Under the pieces are notes generated by a model. That model worked only from the letters and a program-made list of their open reading frames with translations, was not told the DNA's origin and ran no database searches. This document shows positions 17,257 to 26,431 of a stretch of 64,000 bases of DNA, piece after piece (within the stretch, counting starts at the first letter, position 1; each line of letters opens with the position of its first letter). The stretch comes from Bacteroidales bacterium (GTDB lineage Bacteria > Bacteroidota > Bacteroidia > Bacteroidales > UBA932): NCBI GenBank assembly GCA_017549505.1, contig JAFYUS010000002.1, positions 50,529-114,528 on the forward strand, written 5' to 3'. The position numbers and the translations under genes are program-made.

Positions 17257-20200
17257 ATGAAGCCTAGCTCAAGCAACTTATACCAACGCCACATCCGCGT
17301 GTTCATATCTTCAACCTTTATCGGAATGGAGGATGAAAGAGAATACCTGATCAGTAAAGTCTTTCCAGAAATCATCAACAAGGCCAGACAGCACAATGTG
17401 ATTGTTACCCCTGTAGATTTAAGGTGGGGTATCACCCAGCAGGCCTCAGAGAACGGCGAAACCGTTAAGATCTGTTTAAGGGAAATTGGAAATTCACAGC
17501 CATATTTCATCGGGATTCTAGGAAACAGATATGGCTGGCAACCTGATTACTATGACATAATTGCAGACCCACAGACAATAGAAGACTTTCCTTGGCTGAA
17601 AAAAGATGTTGAAGACAAGCTCAGTATGACTGAAATAGAGATTCAATATGCAGCATTGAGGAATAAGAGCCTGATTGATGCCTATTTCTATATTTCATCT
17701 AAAGGTTCTGAAGATATCAGGCAAAAAAGATTAATTAAGGAAGTTCAAGAAAATGGCAGATACCCTGTATGCTACTATGATAATCCACAGAGTCTAGGAG
17801 AAAAGATAAAAACAGACTTTTACAGACTTCTGGAAGAACGTTTCCCCATTTCAAAAGAAAATTCCAGACATAGTATGGTAAAAGCCGCCCAGGACTCTAT
17901 TCTCCACAAATTGCTCATCGATTATGTTCACCGCACAGAAATAGAAAGTGAAATACAACACTTTATCAGCAGACATCGGAAAGTTGTCATTAAAGGCGTC
18001 TCAGGCAGCGGCAAAAGCTCATTGATGGCAAACCACATAGCATCCAATCCTCAGGACAACATAATATCTTTCTTTTCATCCAATGGAATAGACTCCGGTT
18101 GCATCACGCTAAAGAGATATCTGATAAATGAGACTGAGAGACTGCTTGGATTATCGAGCTCTGATTCTTATCAGGACTCTGAACTTGATAAAAGACTTAA
18201 GGAATTATGGAATATAATATCCAGAAGCAATAAAGAAGTCATATATCTGATCGACGGATTTACCGATGATTTATCATGGTTGCCAATCTCTCAGAACAAT
18301 ATAAAACTGATAGTTTCTTCAGATAACAACAACACCGCTGAAACCTTAACATTCCAAGGATATCACAATTATAACATACCTGTCACTTCCATTGAAGAAC
18401 GTACGCTGATTATAAACAAGTATTTGTCACGTTTTAGAAAGGACATGCCTGAACAACAGGTCTCAGACATCGCAAGGGATGTCAAGAGCCAGGACCTGAA
18501 TATCCTCAAGATAATGCTGAACGAGCTTATTTTCAATTGTGAATTCAAGAATTACAGCAAACATATAAAGGATTACACAGTTTCAGACACTCCATATGCT
18601 TACTATTATCTTGTAGTAAGCCGTATGATGGAGCAGTTCAGGTTCGCGAAAGATTTGTTTGCTTATATCATATACTCTAAAGGAGGATTATATGAGAATC
18701 ATCTTTTAACATTGTTAAAGCTATCGCAACAGGAATGGTCACAATTCTTTTGTTGCTATAGCTACATGTTCAGTATAAATAACGGACTTTTAACCTGTGC
18801 AAACAGCAAGATCAAAGCAATAATAGAAACTGAGTTCATAGCTGACCGTAGTTCCATCACATATATAGACAATATCATCAAACTTGTCGAAGATGAGCTT
18901 GATAGAATATCCAAGGGGCAACACATTCCTTCACGACAAGATATGGAAGCCATAATGCGGGTTTCCCTTAACATGTCTCCAAGCGACGAAGATATGGATA
19001 TCTTCATTGATAAAATGTGTTTATCCAATCATTTATTGAATGGTCGTGATTGGTTTTATTCTGAACTCGCACACCAATATTACATCTGCGGCTATAATGA
19101 CAGACTATACAGTTTACTATTGAATCCTATTTTTACAATATGCTTTGAACGTAATTATCGAAAAAAACTTATTACTTACTGGCAATATCTTAGAAGATCA
19201 TCGGCAAACAAGTATCCATTCAAAGCGACACTTAATCTTGATGATGATGAATATACCGATGCATTCATCAGCGACTATTATTACAGCCTGGCCTTATTGT
19301 CAAACGAATTGGATATCTCAACTGATTTTACCTTAAAATGTATTGACATGAGCTTGGAATATCTCGACAAGACCCATGAAGCCTATAAAAGGCTGGCAAT
19401 CATACCAAGGCAAAGTTTTAAAGCTACCATTACAGGGGATTACTCTGATCTGCTTTACGAGCATCGACAAGATAACGAGTATTTCAGCCAGACACAGCCA
19501 GCAAATCAGCTCAATTGGGCTCAGCAACTGCTTGCTGAAGGCAACTTCCATGAAGCCATATCAGTAATTACCGCATTATTGCAAAAACTAGAGTCATCAA
19601 GTATTGACAATGAGACGAAGATAGAATACCGTGCATTAGGTCTCCGCATCCTTGGCGATGCAAACTCGGCAATCTATGAACAGAACGGCGAGGAAGAAAA
19701 TTTCTGGTCAGCGGACAAGGCATATCTATCATCATTGGAGATATATGAATCGTTGCATCAGGTTACTCCTGATAAATACGCTAAAGATCTACGCAACGTA
19801 TTAAACAACTACGCTATCTTATATCATATAGTCAGAAATTATGATAGAGCAATCGACATTTACAAACTCGCACTTATGCTATATGATAAAAGCACGGAAC
19901 AGAAAGAATACGCCGGATTTTTAACTAACTATGGAGGCTTACTGACTGACGCAGCCCGCATAAAAAACAAGCAGTCGTTATATCAGGAAGCGTACGACAT
20001 TTTAGATGAAGCATGTGACATTTATTGCCGATTGAGTAAACGTATCGACAGCAATACATGCAACGAAGAATTTGCGGATGCGCTTTATAATAAAGCAAGA
20101 ATTATCAAACTCATTAACACTAACGGATACAGGACATATGAAATAGATATTATTTATAACAGAGCGGAAGATCTATACAGAAAAAACGGATCTCACTACA

Positions 20201-20391
20201 AACTAGCCCATTGTTATGCTGTACATGCATCTTTTTCAGAAGAAATCGGAGAAAAGAACCAAGCTATCGGATTGTACCAGGCTGCAATAGACATCTACAG
20301 AACTCTATACTCCGAAACCGGCAATATACAATATTACAACAAATACATAGAAATCGGAAAAAGACTTGACAATATACAGTTATCAAAATGA
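17257..20391 (+). CDS. DUF4062-STAND NTPase with C-terminal helical repeats (nephrocystin-3-like architecture)
   Basis: 1044 residues from ATG 17257; the open frame starts upstream at 17158 but would overlap the divergent gene, and the conserved domain starts only after residue 12. Residues 13-130 are DUF4062: RVFISSTFIGMEDERE, VDLRWGI and GILGNRYGW. Residues about 240-560 form a STAND ATPase: GVSGSGKSS (about 247-255) and VIYLIDGF (about 328). Residues about 750-1044 are TPR-like helices. Such three-part proteins are predicted sensors of conflict systems: repeats detect a signal, the ATPase oligomerises, the N-terminal domain acts. It faces away from the TIR-like/TerB unit. Confidence 0.85.
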   Translation: MKPSSSNLYQRHIRVFISSTFIGMEDEREYLISKVFPEIINKARQHNVIVTPVDLRWGITQQASENGETVKICLREIGNSQPYFIGILGNRYGWQPDYYDIIADPQTIEDFPWLKKDVEDKLSMTEIEIQYAALRNKSLIDAYFYISSKGSEDIRQKRLIKEVQENGRYPVCYYDNPQSLGEKIKTDFYRLLEERFPISKENSRHSMVKAAQDSILHKLLIDYVHRTEIESEIQHFISRHRKVVIKGVSGSGKSSLMANHIASNPQDNIISFFSSNGIDSGCITLKRYLINETERLLGLSSSDSYQDSELDKRLKELWNIISRSNKEVIYLIDGFTDDLSWLPISQNNIKLIVSSDNNNTAETLTFQGYHNYNIPVTSIEERTLIINKYLSRFRKDMPEQQVSDIARDVKSQDLNILKIMLNELIFNCEFKNYSKHIKDYTVSDTPYAYYYLVVSRMMEQFRFAKDLFAYIIYSKGGLYENHLLTLLKLSQQEWSQFFCCYSYMFSINNGLLTCANSKIKAIIETEFIADRSSITYIDNIIKLVEDELDRISKGQHIPSRQDMEAIMRVSLNMSPSDEDMDIFIDKMCLSNHLLNGRDWFYSELAHQYYICGYNDRLYSLLLNPIFTICFERNYRKKLITYWQYLRRSSANKYPFKATLNLDDDEYTDAFISDYYYSLALLSNELDISTDFTLKCIDMSLEYLDKTHEAYKRLAIIPRQSFKATITGDYSDLLYEHRQDNEYFSQTQPANQLNWAQQLLAEGNFHEAISVITALLQKLESSSIDNETKIEYRALGLRILGDANSAIYEQNGEEENFWSADKAYLSSLEIYESLHQVTPDKYAKDLRNVLNNYAILYHIVRNYDRAIDIYKLALMLYDKSTEQKEYAGFLTNYGGLLTDAARIKNKQSLYQEAYDILDEACDIYCRLSKRIDSNTCNEEFADALYNKARIIKLINTNGYRTYEIDIIYNRAEDLYRKNGSHYKLAHCYAVHASFSEEIGEKNQAIGLYQAAIDIYRTLYSETGNIQYYNKYIEIGKRLDNIQLSK

Positions 20392-20479
20392 GAAGTGCTC
20401 TGGCTTTCGGATCCTTCAGATACAGAACCATTTATTCCTAAATTACCTTTTAACTAAAACCACTTAAATTTATATTGCT

Positions 20480-20845
20480 ATGATAATCTCAGGAGACAAG
20501 CCCAAAGGCAGCGGCGACATCGAAGATATCGTCAGACTAAGTAAAAACCGCTATCCCGGCAATCTGGAAATGCAAGCCAAATACATTCAGGTTGCCATTG
20601 ACTTAATTAAAAGAGATGGTGGAGATGAGGTAAAATCAGGGCAGATCAGTTGGAAATCCTTTAACGTAGATCTGACAATGTTTGCTTCAGGAGGAATGGT
20701 ATATACATTCTGGAAACTTGTTAAATACGGCGACACATATGCAGCTGGTTTAGAAAAAATGAACCCGAATACTGATGTAGTAACCATGTTATTCTATTCA
20801 AACCCAGAATATTCTGAACCTATGCTTCATTTATGGATGAGATAA
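20480..20845 (+). CDS. small conserved-looking orphan, unknown function
   Basis: 121 residues. No signal peptide and no recognised domain. It begins MIISGDKPKGSGDIEDIV and has one hydrophobic stretch (VDLTMFASGGMVYTFWKL) in the middle. It lies 88 bases downstream of the DUF4062-STAND gene on the same strand and ends before a strong hairpin, so it is probably the last gene of that unit and could be a partner of the STAND protein. Real-gene call rests on position, length and codon pattern. Confidence 0.5.
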   Translation: MIISGDKPKGSGDIEDIVRLSKNRYPGNLEMQAKYIQVAIDLIKRDGGDEVKSGQISWKSFNVDLTMFASGGMVYTFWKLVKYGDTYAAGLEKMNPNTDVVTMLFYSNPEYSEPMLHLWMR

Positions 20846-20872
20846 AATGATGTGATTTCATCCATTAAACCC

Positions 20873-20925
20873 ATACAGGCATTGTACTATCAAACGCTTA
20901 AACCCGTTGAGTACAATGCCTGTAT
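20873..20925 (+). terminator. 16-bp hairpin closing the DUF4062-STAND unit
   Basis: ATACAGGCATTGTACT (20873-20888) pairs perfectly with 20910-20925 around a 21-base loop. There is no T-run on the plus side, so it may stop transcription weakly, protect the mRNA end, or act toward both strands. Confidence 0.55.
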
Positions 20926-20956
20926 CAGTTATCTTGCAGTATATTATCAAATATGT

Positions 20957-21208
20957 TTACAACTTAAGCTCAAGTTCTCTTTCGATTCTTGTCTGAACCT
21001 TATGATGGTCTCTTTCTGGTATAAGGAGAAGTTTCAGAATCGCTACAATCCTGCACCAGATACAGACGACTTCTGTGTAAGAGCCCTTAGCAAAATAAGT
21101 TTTGTGGCCACATACGGCACATTTACCCACGGGACGGTCGAGATCAATGCCGTCAATGAGAGCCCTGACCCGACGCAAAATCGTATTCATCAATAATATC
21201 CACAACAT
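20957..21208 (-). CDS. small zinc-ribbon protein or remnant
   Basis: 83 residues (an ATG at 21190 would give 77). Two CxxC pairs, GKCAVCGH and VCIWC, are spaced as in a zinc ribbon. The layout recalls the N-terminal zinc ribbon of some bacterial methyltransferases, without the catalytic part, so this may be a degraded remnant. It follows the nSTAND gene on the same strand. An antisense ORF covers the same bases; the cysteine pattern favours the minus strand. Confidence 0.35.
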   Translation of the reverse strand: MLWILLMNTILRRVRALIDGIDLDRPVGKCAVCGHKTYFAKGSYTEVVCIWCRIVAILKLLLIPERDHHKVQTRIERELELKL

Positions 21209-21250
21209 ATTTCTCAGTATTTCATTAACAATATAACCTCACATTTTAAG

Positions 21251-24200
21251 TTAATTTAATCGTACGGGTTTTTTACCGAGCAGCAATGAATTCTGGTAAT
21301 GTTCCTGATAAATCTGATATTCTTCTTCCGTAATATCGCAATTGTAAATTGACCAAAACTCCTTATCTGTATCCAGAGACATGGCACAGACCCGCATAGT
21401 GGTAAGATTCAGGAAAAGCACCTCATCATCTTGGTTAAAATTATTAAAATCATAATCCTCATCACCATAACTTACTCCCGAACTTGATTCAAGAAGAACT
21501 CCATGGAACATCCTGCCATCCGCAATTACCTGGATAAACACAGCAGTCTTATTTCTATCTCCGCTATAAACTTCCGGCAGAACATAAGACTGATCATCAA
21601 TCAGTTCTCCACTCTCATCGCAAACACATTTCTCATAGCCATCTTCTCCCAACATGTAATATGAGAAGTCAGAGCATGGGAAACCATATCGCGTAAGGGA
21701 GCCTAGTGCTTCGCCATTTCGTTCATGACTTTTGGCGTTTATCATGTAGTATGCCCGACGATTATTGCCCGGTCCATCTTCACATACGTTGCCATAAGCA
21801 TCCAATCTTCTAGTCAGGTACTCCACCATAGTTGAGTCTGGGCCATATTCCTCATAAGTTTCAGAATTACGTCCCGGGTATTTTACGCTAACCTGTATTT
21901 TCGAGAGTCCTCCTACATTATAATATGCGGTAGTGTCAATCTCTTCTCTCCAGATTGATGAACTTTCATATCCATTGTCCTCATAAACATGTGTTACCCT
22001 ATGCCATCTATAATCATCCTCGTATGGCGTCACACCATCCAAATCATAATGTACGTCATCCAGCATCCTACCTTTATCGTCATATGTCCTGACATTGACA
22101 TAATTAGCATAGATTTCGCCTTCAAATCGAGTCATCTCCTGATTTGCATCCTTATGATATATATATATTCCTACGGTATCCTGTCCTTCAGTGGTGACCG
22201 CATAGTTATATATATTAGTTCCATCATTCGCATATTCATATATGTCAGTTATATGTTGGCCATTTCTATCTGACTCCTGGATCAATGGCTGTCCTTTTCT
22301 ATTTCGTTTAACATACTCTCGGGACAATAGACTGTCTTTAGCATCATATATAAGCCATGTCGTTGAATCTTCTCCATAAACAGTCTCGCGTCTATAAAAA
22401 AACTGATCAGAAGCCAAAGGCTCTCCATTACACAACAATTTAATCTCTACTTCCCGTCCATGGTCATCATAATTATACAGAACCTGAGAATATCCGTTTT
22501 CAACAGGTTTTTCTCTTCCGAATTCATCCACGCTCAGCGTTTCTACAATTCTATAACCATCATATGTATTGACCATACCACAGTTGCCAGCCTTATCTAT
22601 CATTCGTTTTCCATACTTATTGAGAGACGATATTGACAGTGGAAGTCCATCCTCATTATACTCATAGTATGTCTGATAAGCGCCATCTGCATTTACTGCC
22701 GGATTGCCATCCCAATCAAAATATTCAACAAGAGTATCATGCCCAGCATCATCGTAAGTTATGCGGATAAATCTGTATCCATCATTCAGAATCTCAAGGG
22801 GCAGACCTTGATCATCCACATAACTTCCAATTACAACATTGTCGACTTCTACACGTTCACCTTTAACTTTTGAATCTGAATTCTTACTTTGACCTGAATC
22901 TTCATGGCTATCTACAGGGATAGTGACAGTATTATAATTGAAAGCATATATCAAGTCATACTTGTCGTCATATGCTCTTTCCTGGATTACCTTCTCTCCA
23001 TCAATATCTGTAACAAATTCCCACTGACACACTGTAGCTAACGTAGTTCCTACACTTTCGTTAAGGTCCGCATCTGATAGTGACCCAGATATCAGGTATG
23101 GAGTCATTGAATGATTCGTACATAAAGTATCATATGCATTACGACACTCCATAGAAGAATAGATTTTAGTGGCCAGACCTTTCTTCTTGAAGACAAAGTG
23201 ATAAGGTCTGTATGATGCCTCCCGTCGTGTCAATCTCTCTACACCCTTGAACCGTCCGTAGACTTTCTCTGTCGATGCATATCTCCGAGTGACAGGCACT
23301 AAAGAGCAAAGATAGTATATAGCAATAACCAAAACCAGCAATACAATGCTGAAAATCGTTATCCTGTTCTTGCGTCTCATGGACTTGATTTCCTGCTCCT
23401 TCTTCTCCATCTTGATACGTTCAAGTCTCTCATCCCTATTCTTCGCAATAGTCTTGCAAAGAATGTCATGCATATACTCGACGCGCAACTCCTTGTTCCA
23501 AGGAAACACATGGATAAAGCGTTCCTCTTTCAGATACTTGAGTATTTCTGATGTAATAACATCCTTTGCCTTGGAAAATGGTATATTATCTCGGCGTCCG
23601 TCATCGGTCAGAAGATTGTCTTCCAGGAAATGAACCACCTTTTCAGGAATATTGGAAGTGACTCTTGTATAGAAACCGGAAATAATATTTTCTCCATGAG
23701 ACTTCACTACGTCCTCAGTCAGACGCGTCTGCCCCAGGGGTTTCTTCTCGTAAAGTTCAGTAAGGAACAATGACAACATAGCAGAATCCACTTCTATCTG
23801 TGGTCTGTCATCACCGACAACAAAATCACCCGGCTTCGCGCCTGTAACCTTACAGATTATCGCTTTGGCAACATCAACATCAATAAGCCCAGGAACCGGC
23901 TTCATGATGATATCTGCAGCCTGATCATCAGACAAAGGACGAAGACAATATCTGTTATGTTTCAAGGATGGGATATGCATGATATTACGCTCAAGATATG
24001 ACAAATAGTCTTCCCTTAGCGAAATAACCATACGCATATTGGTTTCATCGATATAATCTAGTCTTGTTGCCTTTCTGACCAAACCTTTTTTGATCAGCGA
24101 ACCCTTAGGAGTCGTACCCTCCTGGCGATCACTGACCTCAACTGTATCCTGAAGCAAATACTCCGGACATATATTATTCAGAAGCGATGCCAGTTCATCG

Positions 24201-24745
24201 AAGAATTCTACAACCTTTTGAGAATCCTTCTGTAGTGTAAATATCTCTTCGAACTGGTCAAATACTAACACAGGAGCAATATGCCGGACATCCTCGTCTT
24301 CATTCAACTTATAGCCGAACTCATGGCGGTGAAAGAATTCCCACAAACCTTCAGGAATCTTATCATCATATCGCACTACAACCTCATAAGCAAAGCCTTC
24401 AACTTCCTTATATATGAATCCTTCCGGTGCGCTAAGATCCTCAACACGAAGTTTTTTCAAGGAGTTCATGACCGCAGCCATGATTTGAGAGCAATAGCTT
24501 ACCTTGCCATCATGTACCAGACGCACATATACCGGGAAATAGTTATTCCTTCGCAGAATAGGGAATACTCCTGCATTAAGAATCGACGACTTACCGATAC
24601 CAGACTTACCGTAAATCACGGTCTGAGTATTATACAATATCTTCTGTGACAGTTCGATTATCTCCTTATCTCGTCCATAAATCTTCTGCCCTTCATTATA
24701 TGACTTCAATCCAAGCCATGGATTTTTAACTTCTGATGTCATCAT
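21251..24745 (-). CDS. membrane-anchored nSTAND1 ATPase with periplasmic YD-like repeats
   Basis: 1164 residues in three parts. Residues 1-450 are a STAND ATPase of the nSTAND1 type: NPWLGLKSYNEGQKIYGRD, then Walker A GKSGIGKSS near residues 47-55, and VLVFDQFEEIF as Walker B. Residues about 457-481 are one membrane segment (TIFSIVLLVLVIAIYYLCSL). Residues about 482-1164 lie outside the cytosol and hold many degenerate YD/RHS-like units (for example YYEYNEDGLPLS, YNYDDHGRE, RTYDDKGRM). Such a protein could sense an envelope event with the repeats and signal to the ATPase. It begins 8 bases after the SIR2-TIR gene, so the three activities form one operon. Confidence 0.8.
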   Translation of the reverse strand: MMTSEVKNPWLGLKSYNEGQKIYGRDKEIIELSQKILYNTQTVIYGKSGIGKSSILNAGVFPILRRNNYFPVYVRLVHDGKVSYCSQIMAAVMNSLKKLRVEDLSAPEGFIYKEVEGFAYEVVVRYDDKIPEGLWEFFHRHEFGYKLNEDEDVRHIAPVLVFDQFEEIFTLQKDSQKVVEFFDELASLLNNICPEYLLQDTVEVSDRQEGTTPKGSLIKKGLVRKATRLDYIDETNMRMVISLREDYLSYLERNIMHIPSLKHNRYCLRPLSDDQAADIIMKPVPGLIDVDVAKAIICKVTGAKPGDFVVGDDRPQIEVDSAMLSLFLTELYEKKPLGQTRLTEDVVKSHGENIISGFYTRVTSNIPEKVVHFLEDNLLTDDGRRDNIPFSKAKDVITSEILKYLKEERFIHVFPWNKELRVEYMHDILCKTIAKNRDERLERIKMEKKEQEIKSMRRKNRITIFSIVLLVLVIAIYYLCSLVPVTRRYASTEKVYGRFKGVERLTRREASYRPYHFVFKKKGLATKIYSSMECRNAYDTLCTNHSMTPYLISGSLSDADLNESVGTTLATVCQWEFVTDIDGEKVIQERAYDDKYDLIYAFNYNTVTIPVDSHEDSGQSKNSDSKVKGERVEVDNVVIGSYVDDQGLPLEILNDGYRFIRITYDDAGHDTLVEYFDWDGNPAVNADGAYQTYYEYNEDGLPLSISSLNKYGKRMIDKAGNCGMVNTYDGYRIVETLSVDEFGREKPVENGYSQVLYNYDDHGREVEIKLLCNGEPLASDQFFYRRETVYGEDSTTWLIYDAKDSLLSREYVKRNRKGQPLIQESDRNGQHITDIYEYANDGTNIYNYAVTTEGQDTVGIYIYHKDANQEMTRFEGEIYANYVNVRTYDDKGRMLDDVHYDLDGVTPYEDDYRWHRVTHVYEDNGYESSSIWREEIDTTAYYNVGGLSKIQVSVKYPGRNSETYEEYGPDSTMVEYLTRRLDAYGNVCEDGPGNNRRAYYMINAKSHERNGEALGSLTRYGFPCSDFSYYMLGEDGYEKCVCDESGELIDDQSYVLPEVYSGDRNKTAVFIQVIADGRMFHGVLLESSSGVSYGDEDYDFNNFNQDDEVLFLNLTTMRVCAMSLDTDKEFWSIYNCDITEEEYQIYQEHYQNSLLLGKKPVRLN

Positions 24746-24753
24746 AACTATAA

Positions 24754-25422
24754 TTATAACAAGGTCGCCAATTTAGAAGCCAAGGAAGCAACGTCAGAAT
24801 GGTCGCTCCACATTTCTCCACTTATATGCTTAATTCCCTCGGGGATATTCGGACCGGAGTTTTCATAACTCACATTTCCAATTATAATCGGTATTACAAA
24901 ACTGAGATCATTCATCCTCTGGGCGAGGGCTACATCCCATTCCGAATGATAGACATGGTGATCCTTGGATTCAAGAATCACGTTATCAGAAATCAGGGCA
25001 ATGAACTTCCTTGCGGTACGAATTCCTAGCAATATAGCCGGAGCCCAATCATGACCGACCAGAATATCCTTCTTATCATACCAGACATTGAAACCTTGAG
25101 CACTGAGCGCATCATACAACTGCTCCGCATAAGACGCATCTCTTCTAGAGTATGAAATGAAGAAATCTACCTGTTGAGGAACAGAATCAAATCGCTTAGC
25201 TTCATACTCCCTCTTCTTTTCAGCAAGCCGCCTTGTAATTTCCCTTACAACTTTTGTCGGGGTATTCTGAGTCCTGATGCTGACTCTTCGGAAAAATTCA
25301 GCCAATGACCCTTCCAACTCCCTATTATCCACCAACATGCCAGATTCTCTTAAATTACTTCTCATGGAATACCACATGAAGCGGATGAGCCAGTCGGGAT
25401 AATTCACACCGAAGAACAACAT
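24754..25422 (-). CDS. TIR domain half of a frameshifted SIR2-TIR gene
   Basis: 222 residues as an open frame. Residues 1-20 (MLFFGVNYPDWLIRF) are not a natural N-terminus: they continue the SIR2-like fold encoded upstream in another frame. Residues 86-222 are a bacterial TIR domain: DFFISYSRRD, then FIALISDNV and a Glu at 161 in SEWDVAL, the usual place of the NADase glutamate. TIR domains of this type cleave NAD+ or make signal nucleotides during phage defence. If the gene is intact in the living cell, this half is translated only as part of the fused protein, or alone from the ATG at 25422. Confidence 0.8.
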   Translation of the reverse strand: MLFFGVNYPDWLIRFMWYSMRSNLRESGMLVDNRELEGSLAEFFRRVSIRTQNTPTKVVREITRRLAEKKREYEAKRFDSVPQQVDFFISYSRRDASYAEQLYDALSAQGFNVWYDKKDILVGHDWAPAILLGIRTARKFIALISDNVILESKDHHVYHSEWDVALAQRMNDLSFVIPIIIGNVSYENSGPNIPEGIKHISGEMWSDHSDVASLASKLATLL

Positions 25423-26054
25423 ATACTTGCTACCGATGACGTTTGAAAGAAGTAAAGGATGCTTTTCCGACAGCCATGATGGCAGAATGACAGCATATCT
25501 TCCTCTGTCAACACGAAACTGTGTTCTCTGTTCTTATTCGCCTTACCGAACATATAATAAACGGTAGGATCCTTGATATCAGCAACCTTCTGAATATCAT
25601 TATTTTCATTTGGATTATTACTAAACACCAAGGTTCGGACATTTCTCCGCCTCTTACCCCATATCCTCTTCATTGTCTCCTCCACCGTATAATCGACAGA
25701 AGTGGTTATCACAAACGGAAACTGTTCTATCGAAAGGAATTCCTCCAAGATTCCAGTCGGCTGAAAACCTTCCTGATTTGCCTTAATCAGCGACGAAACC
25801 TCTTCATACAAGGTCGGTTGATGTTTGACAAAATCTTCATTGTAATACAATTCAGAGAAAGTCTTCGGCGTTTTCTTGATTCCTTTATCAGCTGCCAGGT
25901 ACTCCAGCAGTTCACGGACAATGGTAGTACCCTCTACAACAAGATTATCTCCAATTACAGGAATAACGTTGCCTGCCCATATCTGGTCGACAAGTTCATC
26001 CCATGATTTCTCTTCTTCTGTGCGGATATTACCTTGGTTTACTATTAGTGCCAT
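25404..26054 (-). CDS. SIR2-like domain half of a frameshifted SIR2-TIR gene
   Basis: 216 residues as an open frame, of which about 190 are native. SIR2_2-type features: WAGNVIPVIGDNLV near residues 26-39, ITTSVDYTVEETM, and VYYMFGKANKNREHSFVLTEEDM. After CHH the frame gives nonsense up to a stop, while the neighbouring frame continues WLSEKHPLLLSNVIGSKYML into the TIR half. SIR2-like domains in defence proteins are NADases. First gene of a unit with the nSTAND ATPase. Confidence 0.8.
   Translation of the reverse strand: MALIVNQGNIRTEEEKSWDELVDQIWAGNVIPVIGDNLVVEGTTIVRELLEYLAADKGIKKTPKTFSELYYNEDFVKHQPTLYEEVSSLIKANQEGFQPTGILEEFLSIEQFPFVITTSVDYTVEETMKRIWGKRRRNVRTLVFSNNPNENNDIQKVADIKDPTVYYMFGKANKNREHSFVLTEEDMLSFCHHGCRKSILYFFQTSSVASICCSSV
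25474..25481 (-). other. probable frameshift site in the SIR2-TIR gene
   Basis: Minus strand CATCATGG. Adding one base here (or slipping back one) joins SIR2 and TIR into one frame of about 433 residues spanning 26054-24754. No X-XXY-YYZ slippery heptamer is present, so a mutation or sequencing error is likelier than programmed frameshifting. Confidence 0.75.
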
Positions 26055-26153
26055 AGGAAAGTCTTATTACGTGGTTATTAATCCAAGAGTTTCCAAAGTT
26101 AGAAAATTTTATCGAACCGACAAGGCATAAGTTGCTCATCATCAAAACAAATC

Positions 26154-26190
26154 AGCCGTCGATACGACGGACTGCATCGTATTGACGGCT
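26154..26190 (-). terminator. terminator after the pgi-sigma unit
   Basis: AGCCGTCGATACGA (26154-26167) pairs with 26177-26190 with one G-T or mismatch, 9-base loop. On the minus strand it is followed by a T-rich stretch (GATTTGTTTTG). It separates the sigma/anti-sigma genes from the SIR2-TIR gene. Confidence 0.6.
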
Positions 26191-26215
26191 AAATCATTTA
26201 CCTATTCGACTGGAA

Positions 26216-26431
26216 TCAATTTTTTGTACGGGTACGGGATTTATGGAAGGCTCCGCGGCCTTTAGAGGTATCGTTGAATTCCGAAACATCGGCGGCTATG
26301 GAGAGGAATTCCCTAAGCGAACTGTCTTCTTCAGCCGCTTTCAATATAGCCTTGGCCTCCTTTCCGCTCACATTTCCGTCAAGGAATGCGGCGAGGAGTT
26401 CGTCAGTGATCGTCAACTTTTCTTCTGACAT
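26216..26431 (-). CDS. small anti-sigma-like protein
   Basis: 71 residues. The first 50 (ITDELLAAFLDGNVSGKEAKAI, then EEDSSLREFL) resemble the N-terminal helical domain of Bacteroidota anti-sigma factors. The usual membrane segment and periplasmic part are missing. It overlaps the sigma-factor gene by 29 bases, a layout expected for translational coupling. It could hold the sigma factor in the cytosol, or be the remnant of a longer anti-sigma factor. The basic C-terminus (HKSRTRTK) is unlike the family. Confidence 0.6.
   Translation of the reverse strand: MSEEKLTITDELLAAFLDGNVSGKEAKAILKAAEEDSSLREFLSIAADVSEFNDTSKGRGAFHKSRTRTKN

Noticed and set aside
25474-25481. Programmed -1 frameshift in SIR2-TIR
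   Set aside because: No slippery heptamer and no clear downstream stimulatory hairpin; mutation or sequence error is simpler.
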